Positions 11,297-21,800 of a stretch of DNA of 64,000 nucleotides are shown here, piece after piece (within the stretch, counting starts at the first letter, position 1; each line of letters starts with the position of its first letter). The stretch comes from Breviolum minutum Mf 1.05b.01. Its lineage: Eukaryota; Sar; Dinophyceae; Suessiales; Symbiodiniaceae. Where the stretch lies: assembly GCA_000507305.1 (NCBI GenBank), contig DF239103.1, forward strand, positions 173,152-237,151, written 5' to 3'. The notes below the pieces were generated by a model, which was given only the letters and a program-made list of their open reading frames with translations, was not told the origin of the DNA and did not search any database. A program made the translations under genes and the position numbers.

Positions 11297-12234
11297 AGCT
11301 TGGAAACACACACATGAATTGCGTTGTCAGTACACACATCTTGGACATGCATGCGACACCTATCACGCAACCGCCGAAAACCATGGCGAACTGCACAAAC
11401 AATATCCTCATATCTTGGAGGCAAACAAAGAGAGGCAGGCCACCTAGCCAAATGCTGCAGGTGTTCAGGCCAAGGCACATGCCCCTGAGAAGCAGCAATG
11501 TGCTGTTGACCTTCAAAAGTTACAACAGGCCAACGTGGCTCTGCAAGTAAAAGTTGCCTACAATTGCACATAGGACGTACACCCTCCTCAAGTGCAGTGC
11601 GCAAAACAGACGCATCAGTCAAAATGCCAGCCAGTGTAGGCGTGGCAGACCAAGATATAAAACACTTGGCATGCCGAGCCACTGGCACCCAACGCCCAAG
11701 CTGACGCCATTCAGCAAGGAGATCTCTAATACAGCGACAAACAACACGCTGTGCAGAGTTTGAGCCAACCCATGGCACAGAAAGACTAATTGAAGAAATG
11801 AAAGGGCACAAATCTCTCCGTTTTTTCGAGATTGTGCGAAGGAGACGAAGGCCTCGCTTACGCCGCCAACCCTCCTCGGATTGATCAACACGACGCGCCA
11901 CGTACGCCCAAGCACCAGGACTCAAGTTCCATGCAGCCAGAGCAGCAGCATGACAATTCTTAAATTTATGCCCTGCCAGTGCAGATGCAGTCTTTTTAAG
12001 ACCATCACGCCACTCTTTTCGGACCAACCGCAAAGAAGGAGGGACAAGAGTAGAAGAATCCTTGTTCAAAAGAAAATCAGAACGAATTCTACAAACAGGT
12101 CGAAACGAGTCAAAAATACGCAGTCCTGTCACTGGTTTGCATTTTCTTTTAGGCAGCAAACTGTACACCCGCGGTGGGTTCAGTGTACCAACTTCATGGC
12201 ACAAAGAAGCCTCAGCCAACAATCGCTCTCCACC
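11297..12234 (-). pseudogene. Middle region of the element, copy B (uninterrupted)
   Basis: This segment is near-identical to 9955-11295 without the LINE insertion and reads open on the minus strand across its length. It joins VVCRCIRDLLAEWRQLGRWV directly to the ARHAKCFISWSATP block. It is bounded on both sides by single Ns (11296 and 12235). The whole of copy B is contained in copy A by homology, so it may be a second genomic copy, an allelic contig placed in tandem, or a scaffolding artefact. Confidence 0.6.
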
Positions 12235-12235
12235 N

Positions 12236-12840
12236 GACTGGTTTGCATTTTCTTTTAGGCAGCAAACTGTACACCCGCGGTGGGTCCAGTGTACCAACTT
12301 CATGGCACAAAGAAGCCTCAGCCAACAATCGCCCTCCACCATCTGTAGGAAAAGCAGGAGGCAACATTATTAAAAAACTCAGGGCGGCAAGCAGCTGTGT
12401 TCCGGTTTCACAACCGTGCCGGACAACCTGGTAAAAAGGCTGTTGTGTTGCTCCATCCGCAGCAAGAAGCCGAAGCATGTGTTCATTCATGCGCCGACCA
12501 AAATTAACAGTTTCACCAACATAGAAAAGAGGTCCAAACACAGAAACACGAACAGGAAAAGGAAATATCACATACAAACATGGCCCTTGCTCCAAGAATT
12601 GCCATCCATGCTCCCACGGATCTGCACCAAACAACCGCAACAACCGCTGGTTTCGTTTTGAAGGCACTGTCCGTATTAACATTAGCCACAAGCTACCTGC
12701 AAGCTTTAACAGAAAAAAATGGTCAAGCAAAGAACGGCGAGAAACAAGAAACACACGAAACCGTAACAACAGCACGAGATCTAAAGCAGCTCGCAATGCA
12801 GCACTCAGTACACGATCTCCAAGACCAACTCAAACCGGCT
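12236..12840 (-). CDS. GIY-YIG-like endonuclease region (ORF2 N-terminal part)
   Basis: The minus-strand frame contains CLYVIFPFPVRVSVFGPLFY followed by VGETVNFGRRMNEHM. This fits the GIY-YIG nuclease pattern: an aromatic-hydrophobic first strand, a [FY]VG second strand, then the conserved Arg and His/Tyr on the following helix. A Glu in RLLAEASLCHE is a candidate for the metal-binding acid. These nucleases nick DNA, and in Penelope-like retroelements they prime reverse transcription. ORF1 ends with a stop at about 12830, so this frame begins near 12840 or by readthrough. The first Met is uncertain. Confidence 0.6.
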
Positions 12841-13970
12841 TCCTCACAATGTCCAGGGTGCGAAGCCGAGCAAGCAAAGTGGAGACACTTTCCGAATCAT
12901 CCGCAGAAACATTCAAGGCATCCAGCAACTTGCTGAGAGAGGAATTCTCCTTGTATCGGGCACCCAGCTTGGGAATGAGACGCTCCAACTTGCGCATGTA
13001 AATCTTGAAGACGGTCTGGTACAGGTCACTCATAGCTTCAAGTGGCGACAAAGTCAAAAGTGTCTTGGCAGCTGTGATTTTCCTCCCTGCAAAACGATGC
13101 AACTTGGTGTCAAGCTCAAAAAGTTGACAAAAAAAAAAAGTTGCTGATGGTCAAATTTGCCGTGTCAGTGTCTACACGACGCTTCACGAACTCATGAAAG
13201 TCCGAAGAATCTTTACGAGTCTTTGCAGGCGAGGACACAGCCATGGCACGCAAGGCATCCATACCACCAAGGTCCGCACGCGGGGTACAAACCGGCAAGG
13301 GAGCACCAGAATCATTCAACTCAACAGAAGTCAAATCAATGTCCCGGGCTGTGGGTCCTGAACGATACTTCTCAGGACAAGAGTCAAGGAACTTCAAAAC
13401 TGACTTCCACTTTGTAGGATCCGTAGTGCTCATTGGGACTTTGTGAAAGACATCCCAGAAGTGGCGTTCCACTGTCCTGCTCATTGGTACGATTTTGAAA
13501 GAATCCTCCTCATAGAATGGGAAGGATTGTGGAGTGGCAAGAGCACGAATCCTCTCTCTGCGGGATTCATTGATTCTCTTTGCCATTGCCATCCGTTCAT
13601 CTTTGTCCACGATTGACCTGATGTCAGTGTTCACATCATCGGGCGCCTCAAAGGCGACTGCACGCAAAGCAGGCGGGAGCTTGTTGAAAATCATCCGAAA
13701 ATCAGAAGGTCTCAATGCTGAAAGAGTAGAACCCAAGTCTTCCAAAGATGCACGACGAGGCGAACGAGATCTACCATGGTCATGATGAGGAAAATGAGCT
13801 TGATGGCCAGGAGTCTAAATCCCAGGTGGGGACATGCCAGGTCCACCAGCAGCAAAGTAACCACCAAAAGCATGTTGTGCAGGAAAACACGGAGAAGCAG
13901 CCACAGGATGAAAGTCTCCACGTGGAGGGGGCGGAGGAGGTAACGCCGCGTGATGTCCACTGTGCATGAC
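12830..13970 (-). pseudogene. ORF1 of the GIY-YIG/RT element
   Basis: Translation starts plausibly at the ATG at 13970 with MHSGHHAALPPPPPPRG, a proline-rich, low-complexity head. The frame continues through RSRSPRRASLEDLGSTLSAL and DFRMIFNKLPPALRAVAF and ends with RLRTLDIVRKPV at 12830. Two lesions are visible: an in-frame TAG near 13815, and a frame change at the run of 11 A (plus strand) at 13129-13139, past which the frame resumes as ELDTKLHRFAGRKITAAKTL. The protein is mainly alpha-helical and charged and shows no known domain; an RNA-binding, Gag-like role is only a guess from its position. Confidence 0.55.
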
Positions 13971-14105
13971 ACCACCAAAAAATGTGAGCAAAAAGGGCTT
14001 GGTCAAAAATGCTAAGAGAAACAAAAGACGGGTAAAAACACCCATCACGGCCCATCACAGAAATAATGCACAAATGCAGGCACTCACAGGTCAATGGGTG
14101 AAAAN

Positions 14106-14235
14106 TACGAAAACCACGAAGTGCGAAAGATATCCAAACACCACGTTGCAAATCGCTGCTACCAAGTCCCTGAGGTTTCAACCTGGCATCAGGACAAATG
14201 AGAAATTCAACAGAATGGGGCAAGAAACCCTCAAA
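14106..14235. repeat. 130-bp direct repeat, copy 2 (5' side of element)
   Basis: Identical to 8215-8344. It begins immediately after the N at 14105, so the left junction is unreliable. On the minus strand it would lie upstream of ORF1 as a leader or terminal repeat. Confidence 0.7.
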
Positions 14236-14299
14236 TGAGGAAACTGTTCCATTCATCGTGCCTTCAGCTGGCCAATACATGGAATTCTCATGACAAAGT

Positions 14300-14985
14300 T
14301 TTTGTACAGTGGTGCTTGGAACGTTGATGTTTGGCTGTTCTAGTTTCCCATGTCCCTGGCGGGCCGTAGATTGGACTCGGACGCGAATTGTGTATGTGTG
14401 TGTGTGTGTGGTCTGGCTCAAGCATGTGCCGTTTATGTACCGGCGGTTTCGGATATGCAGGGAGAGGGCGAAGTCCAAGCCACTGCTCCTTTGGAGGTGG
14501 GCTGGGACGCGGCTGGCGGCTGGTGGGTGGGTGGCCTCGGCCAGCACCTCGCTGGTGAGAGGTTGGGTTCTGTTGTGACGGCGCTCGCGACGCAGTTAAA
14601 TTCCAGTAATCTGTAGCTGCAACGTCCCACCTGAAGGAGTTCGGGGTATGTGCGTTCTTTCGCACGTCTGGCGTCCTGGACTGCGGCTCCGGCACAGCAG
14701 CCTGCTCTGCTGCGGAGTTCACTGGCCCCAGTTAAAGGTGACACCAACGTGGTGTCGATGGCAAGTGGGGCGCCTCCCCAAAAAGGGAGTCCGTTGGCGA
14801 TAACTTCGATTCTCCGGTCATCTTGCCGCTGGATGTTGTCGATGTTCAAGTCCATGGGCCGTGTATTTGAAGTCACGCGGGCGCCTGCTTCGCGGCAAAC
14901 TCTGGCGGCTGTTTTTTCGAGTGGTACGCCTCGGGGTCGAAGTACCCCTGTCTGGGCACAGGCTGAACCGTGGTCATTCAATAGA
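14300..14985 (-). mobile_element. LINE C-terminal endonuclease-like fragment
   Basis: A minus-strand frame open from 14981 to 14433 encodes DRRIEVIANGLPFWGGAPLA, IDTTLVSPLTG and ARRAKERTYPELL. It is the same LINE C-terminal region found in pieces at 3099-3970. The D-T-T...K-E-R-T-Y-P-E-L pattern would suit a PD-(D/E)XK-type nuclease, but that is inference. Upstream RT domains are missing, so the copy is 5'-truncated. It sits directly beside the GIY-YIG element. A short CA/TG-rich stretch occurs at 14394-14412. Confidence 0.65.
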
Positions 14986-15689
14986 CTGTGTGGTTAAAAC
15001 TGCAAAACTAACAAGTCTGGCCATACACATGGAAAAAAAATGATCCCAGCGGGCTTCTGTAAAGTGACCCTTTTGAACGGCATAACCAAGGGCATCTGAA
15101 CTTGACCTTGGCAAACCACCGGGCACGAGGACATTGGCAAAAAAAATGGAGGCTGTTGTTGTTCTTGTTAGCACGGGTCCGCGGAAAGTGTTTTTACTGC
15201 AGTTGCGCGGCACATGTCTGCACAGGCCACGCCAATTCAAACGACATACAAAAGTGAACGGGGCTCAAACTTGAGACCACTCAGGTCTGACCACCGCCTT
15301 TTAAAAGGAAAACCTCACATGTACAACGTGGAAATTTCTCTCTGAAGTTTCCGTCAACTGCCCGCCACAATGTTTTTTTTGGCGTTTGCTTGCCAGCAAC
15401 GCGCAAAATCCAATGATTACAACCGCACGAGCAAACGCACGCATTGTTGCAATAAAACGTCGGTCAGGAATTCGTCTTCGGGCAATTTCGTTGTTATTTT
15501 TTTTGTTTTTACCTTGAACCGCTTTTGATTTGCAGGCACTTTGTTTTGACCCACAATGTCGATGATCGCGATTCGGTTACATTGATACATTTTTGTTGTC
15601 GTTTCGTCGGACCGCATATGATTTTTCACGGGTGGTCTCCAAATTTGTTTGTCGCAAATTCTTCCGTGCCGTGATTGGACCACTTCACG
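14986..15689. other. No gene recognised
   Basis: This stretch lies between two LINE fragments. It has several T or A runs and no consistent coding frame. It is probably transposon-derived spacer. Confidence 0.4.
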
Positions 15690-16065
15690 CCTCCCCTGAC
15701 ATTCTTCATGACACTTGACAGAACCATCAAGCGGCTAAAAACGAACAAAGCTTCGGACGAGTGTGGGTTGGTGGCTGAATTGTTGCATTTTGCGCCAGAC
15801 AATACAATATTGTGACAGCTCTCCTGGACATCATGAATCAAATTGGGCAAATTCCATCGTGTTGGCAAAAAACTCTTTTCTACATGCTTCCAAAAGCAAA
15901 GAACACACGAAACACGACGGACTTCCGGCCCATTGCTAATATCAGACTCATGGACAAAACATTTGCATACACTTTCATACTTGGTCTTGGGGCGCATCGA
16001 GGAGCTGTTGGAACATGCTCAACCTGAAGAACAGCATGGTTTCAGAACGAAATTATGATCGAGGA
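15690..16065 (+). pseudogene. LINE reverse transcriptase fragment
   Basis: Plus-strand blocks in shifting frames match the early RT region: LDRTIKRLKTNKASDECGLV near 15714, TDFRPIANIRLMDKTFAYTF near 15910-15980, and LGRIEELLEHAQPEEQHGFR near 15985-16050. The order and content match the fragment at 5539-6015, so both belong to the same LINE type. At least three frameshifts are needed to read through, and nothing of motifs A-C follows. Confidence 0.8.
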
Positions 16066-18898
16066 GGACTCCTGATACCATCATGTGTCATCGCACGCAA
16101 CAACTGGCTCCACAATTCCAACAAGCAAACCGCGCGGCTGGCTCTGACCAGTCCTGTCATCTTGTCCAATCAACTCACCTATTTCGATTCTACGAGTCGA
16201 ACTTCTACTTCGAGCATTCTATTGCATACAAACGATAGAGCTTTTCAGGCTTTTCAGATCTCTATCTTTTAACATGAGATTCTTCCACTAGGTCAAGTCG
16301 CATCCAGTTGGATGCATACTTCTCATCGCATAACGCAGCACGACGACATCCTACACATCGCCTGTGGCCCAAATTTCGCCCACTCAAAAATCGTGTTTTC
16401 AAACAACTGGATGTGGTTGTGTCCTCCATGGGAATGATCTGGAATGACCACGCAGCCCTAGACATGTTTCAACGTCACAGTTGAGGTCTTGTATGCAGAC
16501 GTATGCAGATACCTATGCGATCAAAATGCTGGGACAGACGTGGTTTATCCTTGATTTTTTGGTACCCATGAGACATCTAGAACGCAAGATGCACGTTGGA
16601 CAGATCTGACGGCAAATTTGCGGTGTCAAATGGGTTTGTGCTATTTTGTGTTTGAGTCTCGTAAGAGTTTGATGTGAGAATGATGAGGTGCCCCTCCAAG
16701 AGACAATTCTGACCACAAGTGGCACTCCATCTCAAATCCCTTGTCATGGACACTATGCACGCAGATCGCATGGATGCATGTTGTCATCTGGTGGCTCCCG
16801 ACCAACAGTGGTGCCGTTTATGTTGATATTCAGATGTCCTGCAACAAATCCGGGTACTTGCTTTCCGAGTCAACAGTATGTTCATAGTTTCACCCCAGCG
16901 ATCTTGGTCTGACAGGTACAAGGTTTGGAGCGCAGATGCTTGTTCGAGGCAGGCCCATAGAACTTACAGGGCACGGTGCTCCCAGATGTGTCCTTAAAGG
17001 GCGCATCCACCTCATTCCGTTGGCCGATGCCCGAGAAGGTTAGAGAAACAAAAACAACACCACGGGCCGCATTTTTGTAATAAAATCCACCCGGTGTTGC
17101 TACCTACCCCTGGCATCACGTATCCATAGCAACGCGTTGCGTTTTCGCCCTTTTCCTACCATTAGTGGTACATTCAGGACACCCTGCCCAACATCCTCAT
17201 GCAAGTTTCGGAAAAAAGAATTCCCCATGGTTGCACAAGCCTCCAAGTTCCTGCCATCTGCTCCTTCCCGGGCTCAAACCGCAATGAAGGAAATCATGTT
17301 TTTCTAGTTGCCCACCACCTTTTGGACTTTGCTGTTTCAGTGCAGTTTATACGAAAATAACTTTCATCTCGGTCAACAAGTTTTGCGTGTATGGTTTGCA
17401 TCTGTAGCGGGTATCTAGGAGGGCCACTCAGCATCCGTGATTTCCATTTGTTGTTTCAGGTATGGCTGGAATAGCCCAACATGTGACTAATCATAGCTAT
17501 CCATAGCTGGAGCGATTGAAGCTTGTGTTCGACGAGGCCAAGGGAATTACCTAACGCCACTGTGACTGTATTCCTTCCAGCTTGATGCAAACTGGCTAGT
17601 GGTTGTGGGCCAGGGGTCTGGGTGTATGATGAATTTCAGGCATGTCGGCGGCGCTTTTGCGGTTGAACGAAAGACCTAAAAGCCTGTTTGCGGTGGAATT
17701 GTCGCGATGTCAATCGTTCGTGGTCCGTTGAACGCTTCGTTTTCCAAAATGCCACATAGAATGCCAACTCTTGAGGGCTGCACACAATTTTTTCCCAAGG
17801 GCCGAAAGGATGATTGGACTCCGTCCTGTTGACGGAGGGAGCACTGAGTCTTCTGGACAGTCAAGCCACGCCACTTTCAGCGCAGCAAAACTATGGGCTT
17901 TGATTGGATGTAAAAATGCTAAATATACTGTGAAAGTCTTTGCGAATGTGTACATTCCTAGAACGTATCTGTATTACATGGATATATAGATATAGAGAGA
18001 GAGAGAGATAGACATATAAATCGTGTCTATATAGAGATATGATAAATAGATATATACCTGTTGCATATGTGATAGATTTGAATTAAAGAATCTCAATGAA
18101 TACGAATCGTGTCCGACAGTTTAGATCTTAGATCACCTATGGTCACGGATCCTGGAAAATGCTTTAATCATTTCCCGCAGTCCTGGCTATAGACAAAAAA
18201 AACATGTAGAAATAAAAATCTATGCGTCACAATGTTTCCTCTAACTCACGTCTTTTAGCTGCATCTCACATGTGATTCTGATCTTTGTCAGGAATCAGGT
18301 TTGTGAGAAACTCCATCCTCAGTTGGGGGGCAATTTCAAGGCTGCCAGGATTTGTTTTTCAAACGTCTCCTTCTGAGCCACTTGATTTCAAGAACCTACC
18401 AGTTAATACAAAAATACCAGCTGCTGATGCAATTTGCTATTAGAAAAAGGGGGCATCTCCATTTGCCAGACGTGATTTTGACGGAGGTTGTATGAGGATT
18501 CCATGAATTCAGACTGGCAAACTGCCTTTGGGAAATGCCATGTTATACCCTTGGGCCGCCCTGCTCTTCCTGGCGTTTTGCATGGCGGTACTTGGTGCGT
18601 AAACCTTAGTGATATGCTGTGTTGATGTTTGATTTCTGTATGCCGGTTTGTTCGAAAAAAGAAGGTACACTACAAATCTAATTACAATGCAAAAAAAAAG
18701 TGTACATATACATTAATTCATAAATAGATATATACATACATATATGTACGTACATATATCTTGTGATTTCAAAAAAAGATGTGAAAGGGAAAAAAAAAAC
18801 ATCCTATTTTCCACCCTTAAGGTACCACTATGCTTAATTTTGGATGCCAAATTGTTTCCAGGACTTCCTTGGTTGGAAAAACCCAACAAGATTCACAC
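16066..18898. other. Gene-poor stretch with AT-rich microsatellites
   Basis: No exon with credible splice sites or protein-like frame was found. A (GA)n/(TA)n-rich tract lies at 17980-18060 and another AT-rich stretch at 18690-18760. It lies 3' of the minus-strand gene ending near 18899 and may include its untraced last exon or 3' UTR. Confidence 0.4.
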
Positions 18899-21800
18899 CT
18901 TCCAGACAACCCCTCCAAGGCATCCGAGCTCACCTCAGCATCCTGGCTGCTGATCTTCCAAAACTGCCCATTTTTGCTATCAAAATGAGCAAAACCCTCA
19001 AAAAAGCACCCATTTGAAAAAAAAAAATCCTGCATTTTTAATGCATCACGTCATCCTGATCTACAGTAGCTCACACCACTTGACCCCAACGATGTCCTCC
19101 AACTCTGGACTCGCTTCCTCCCATGACTCAAAGGCTGAGAGAGTGCGCGAGTTCCCTTAGCTGAGATCTTGGAATCTTGACTCGTAGCCAAGGACTGGTT
19201 GAGGTCTGGATTCCCCTTATTCCCCCTGAAAACTAACATGTCCCCTGAAAAATAAGGAAGACAGTCCATTTGAAATGGTCCCTTGTTAGGTGACATACTT
19301 TTCAGGGGGTGTCATAGCTATATGCCAGGTGTGGACATTTGCTTGCCCAATCCTCTACATAACGCACACATTTTCGCTGGGTTCCCTTTGATTTATGGGA
19401 TTGGAGTGTTGTCAACGACATGGTGATCTAATGAATCATCCGGTTCTGCAAGCGGTCACGCGGTCACGCCATCAAAATGCATGTCATCAAAGGCTGGCTC
19501 TGGCACATGGTCTTGAAAAGATCCTAAAGTTAGGATATTCGATGGTGAAAATCGGAAAACCCATCAGAAAATTCGACCAAAAATATCTGCCGATCTCCAA
19601 GGCCCAACCCTTGGGATCCCCAACATGCCAATTCAGACAGGTCCGCATTGGAGAATCCCAGCGACCGGGCGAGGCCATACTCCTCAAATTGGAGTGGAGC
19701 GAAGGCTGAGCTAAGTCTGGTGGCACGTGCCAACACCTAAGGGAAAACTCTATGTTGTGAGATGGTGTTAAAAGGTCGTAAACTGTCGTAAGATGTCTAA
19801 TTTTAAAACATGATAGACCCAGAAATCGGCTTATATATTGCAAAAATTGTCAGATCAACATGAAACCTTCCAAGGCATTTCATGACAATCCCAGAGACCA
19901 TCTTGTCACTGCAACCACCAACTTCCCAACATCCACAGATCCACCAGTCCTGACCCAATGGATCATCACTCCAATGTGACACCGCAGGATCCTGGGAGTT
20001 AGTTTCATCTTCGGGCTCCCAACAAGGGATAAAAGTGACCTACGAACAAAAAAGCACCTCAAATATACCCGTTTTGAGTCTGTTTCTTCCGTCTCGATTG
20101 AGAAAATCCTCCTTCTTTGAATTTGATGAGTTTGGTGAAGGCCCCCCACCTCCGTACAGAGGGCTACAGGCAGACCATGGCTGAAAAGTTTTTGCAGGCT
20201 GCTGCCGGCCTGCCGAAAACTCATCCACTTCCAGCGGTTGGAAGATATGAACCCAAAGGAAATGAGAGATTCAAGATATGTGCCAAGGTCAATCAACTCC
20301 TACAATGGGTATGTAAAACAAAGCTCTACTTACTATTGGGTTGATGACCATCCCCAACACAAACGAACCAAAATCTCTTCTGCAGAAGTGATTTTTTCTT
20401 GGATCTCGAACACTCCGAGTCAGATGCCAAGTGAGGAGAAGTTCAGCAGCCAATTGCAAGAATGGAAATGTATAACTATTAAAAAATTGGCAAAACAGAC
20501 CTGTATACAAGAAAAATTCACTAGTTCGAACTGATGATCTTTCTGAAGACTGCATCCTTGAAAATTTTGCAAAATATAGGGCCAGTTGAAGCCCAATTTT
20601 TTTTCCTGGGCAACTTCACCTCACCAGTTCCTGCCAAAGATCTTTTGGAGCATAAAGACACCTTAGGAAGGTATTGGTGGAAGGTGCCCGCCACCAAGCA
20701 ACCCTGCTTCCTTTTAAAACAACTGGGGATTGGATTTTAGAAACTTGCCAACATGATGGAGTCACTGATGTTACACATGTGCTATTCATGTCCTGGTAAT
20801 TTTGTAATGGTACATAGAGAGACATACATTTAGTAACCTTCGAAAAAAAAATAGAAAATGAGGATTTCATCTGTTGCCAGAGGCAACTTCCTTGAGCACC
20901 AAATTCACCAAATTCCCAAAGGGAAAGTCCAAAGGCTAAGTTCTGCACCGCTACTCCAACCTTGTCCAACATGTAGAGATACCTCGCGGTAAACAATCTT
21001 TTTTTCTGGCGGGTGGGGATTGACATAGAAACCCCCCCAGTTTTGAAAAAGCCAAGATACTGCAAGGGTAGGTGAGAGCTTAAGGAACCACACCTGAGCT
21101 GTGGATGCTTTTGGATGCTGATTTGTCACTCCAAGTTCAAGATGCAAAAAAAATCGGATCCCCCATAATTTCACCTTCTGGAAAAACCACATTCACATCA
21201 GAAACTTGGATGGAAAACACTCTGAGGCTTCTCACCCACTCACCAGAGAAGCACCCAACATGTAAGCGCAGGCCTCAACAGAAAATAGCAGGAACCTTTT
21301 CACTTTGAGCATTTGCAAATGGATTTGAAACTACCAACTACACTGAGTCACTATTGAGGAATTCTAGATACTCTTTGGGTACTACTCCATTAGGAACCAG
21401 ATTCCTGAGTGAAAAGGAACATAAAAAGCTTTATTCTCCGCCACTTCGAGAGAACAAGAATTCCAGGCTCAGATAAAAGCGAAGACCTCTTGGAATCACC
21501 CCATCATGGAAAAAGATCCAACCTTCACTTGCCACTGATAGTGGGAAGCATCTGAAACCATAGCCATTGAAATGATTCCGAGAATCCTCTTCCAGAGTCC
21601 CATTTTCAAAAATTCTATCTCACTCCTTCCAGCTTTCTCACAGCTCAGTTTCCGCACTAGGGCTTCAACGGAGGAGGCCTGGACACTTCGGAAACAGGCT
21701 TTGGCAAATCATGTGGAAACAGACGTCCCATTTTTCCATATTTTTCCATATTCTGGCATTTAAAAACAGCCATTCTTCCATTCTTTGGGGACGAACGGTG

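Larger units (their letters stand above)
8215..14235 (-). mobile_element. Retroelement with GIY-YIG-like endonuclease and reverse transcriptase
   Basis: A roughly 6-kb unit is bounded by an identical 130-bp direct repeat (8215-8344 and 14106-14235). On the minus strand it carries ORF1 (13970 to 12830), then an ORF2 with a GIY-YIG-like motif (about 12700-12380), a long unassigned middle region, and an RT (9915-8404). GIY-YIG plus RT is the signature of Penelope-like elements; endonuclease before RT matches the permuted members of that class. The RT motifs are unusual, so placement is tentative. The middle region is duplicated around single-N gaps at 11296 and 12235, and frames are broken in places, so this copy is probably inactive or misassembled. 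Confidence 0.65.

Noticed and set aside
14394..14412. TG dinucleotide run considered as a promoter or Z-DNA element
   Set aside because: Only about nine units, inside a LINE fragment, with no gene start nearby.
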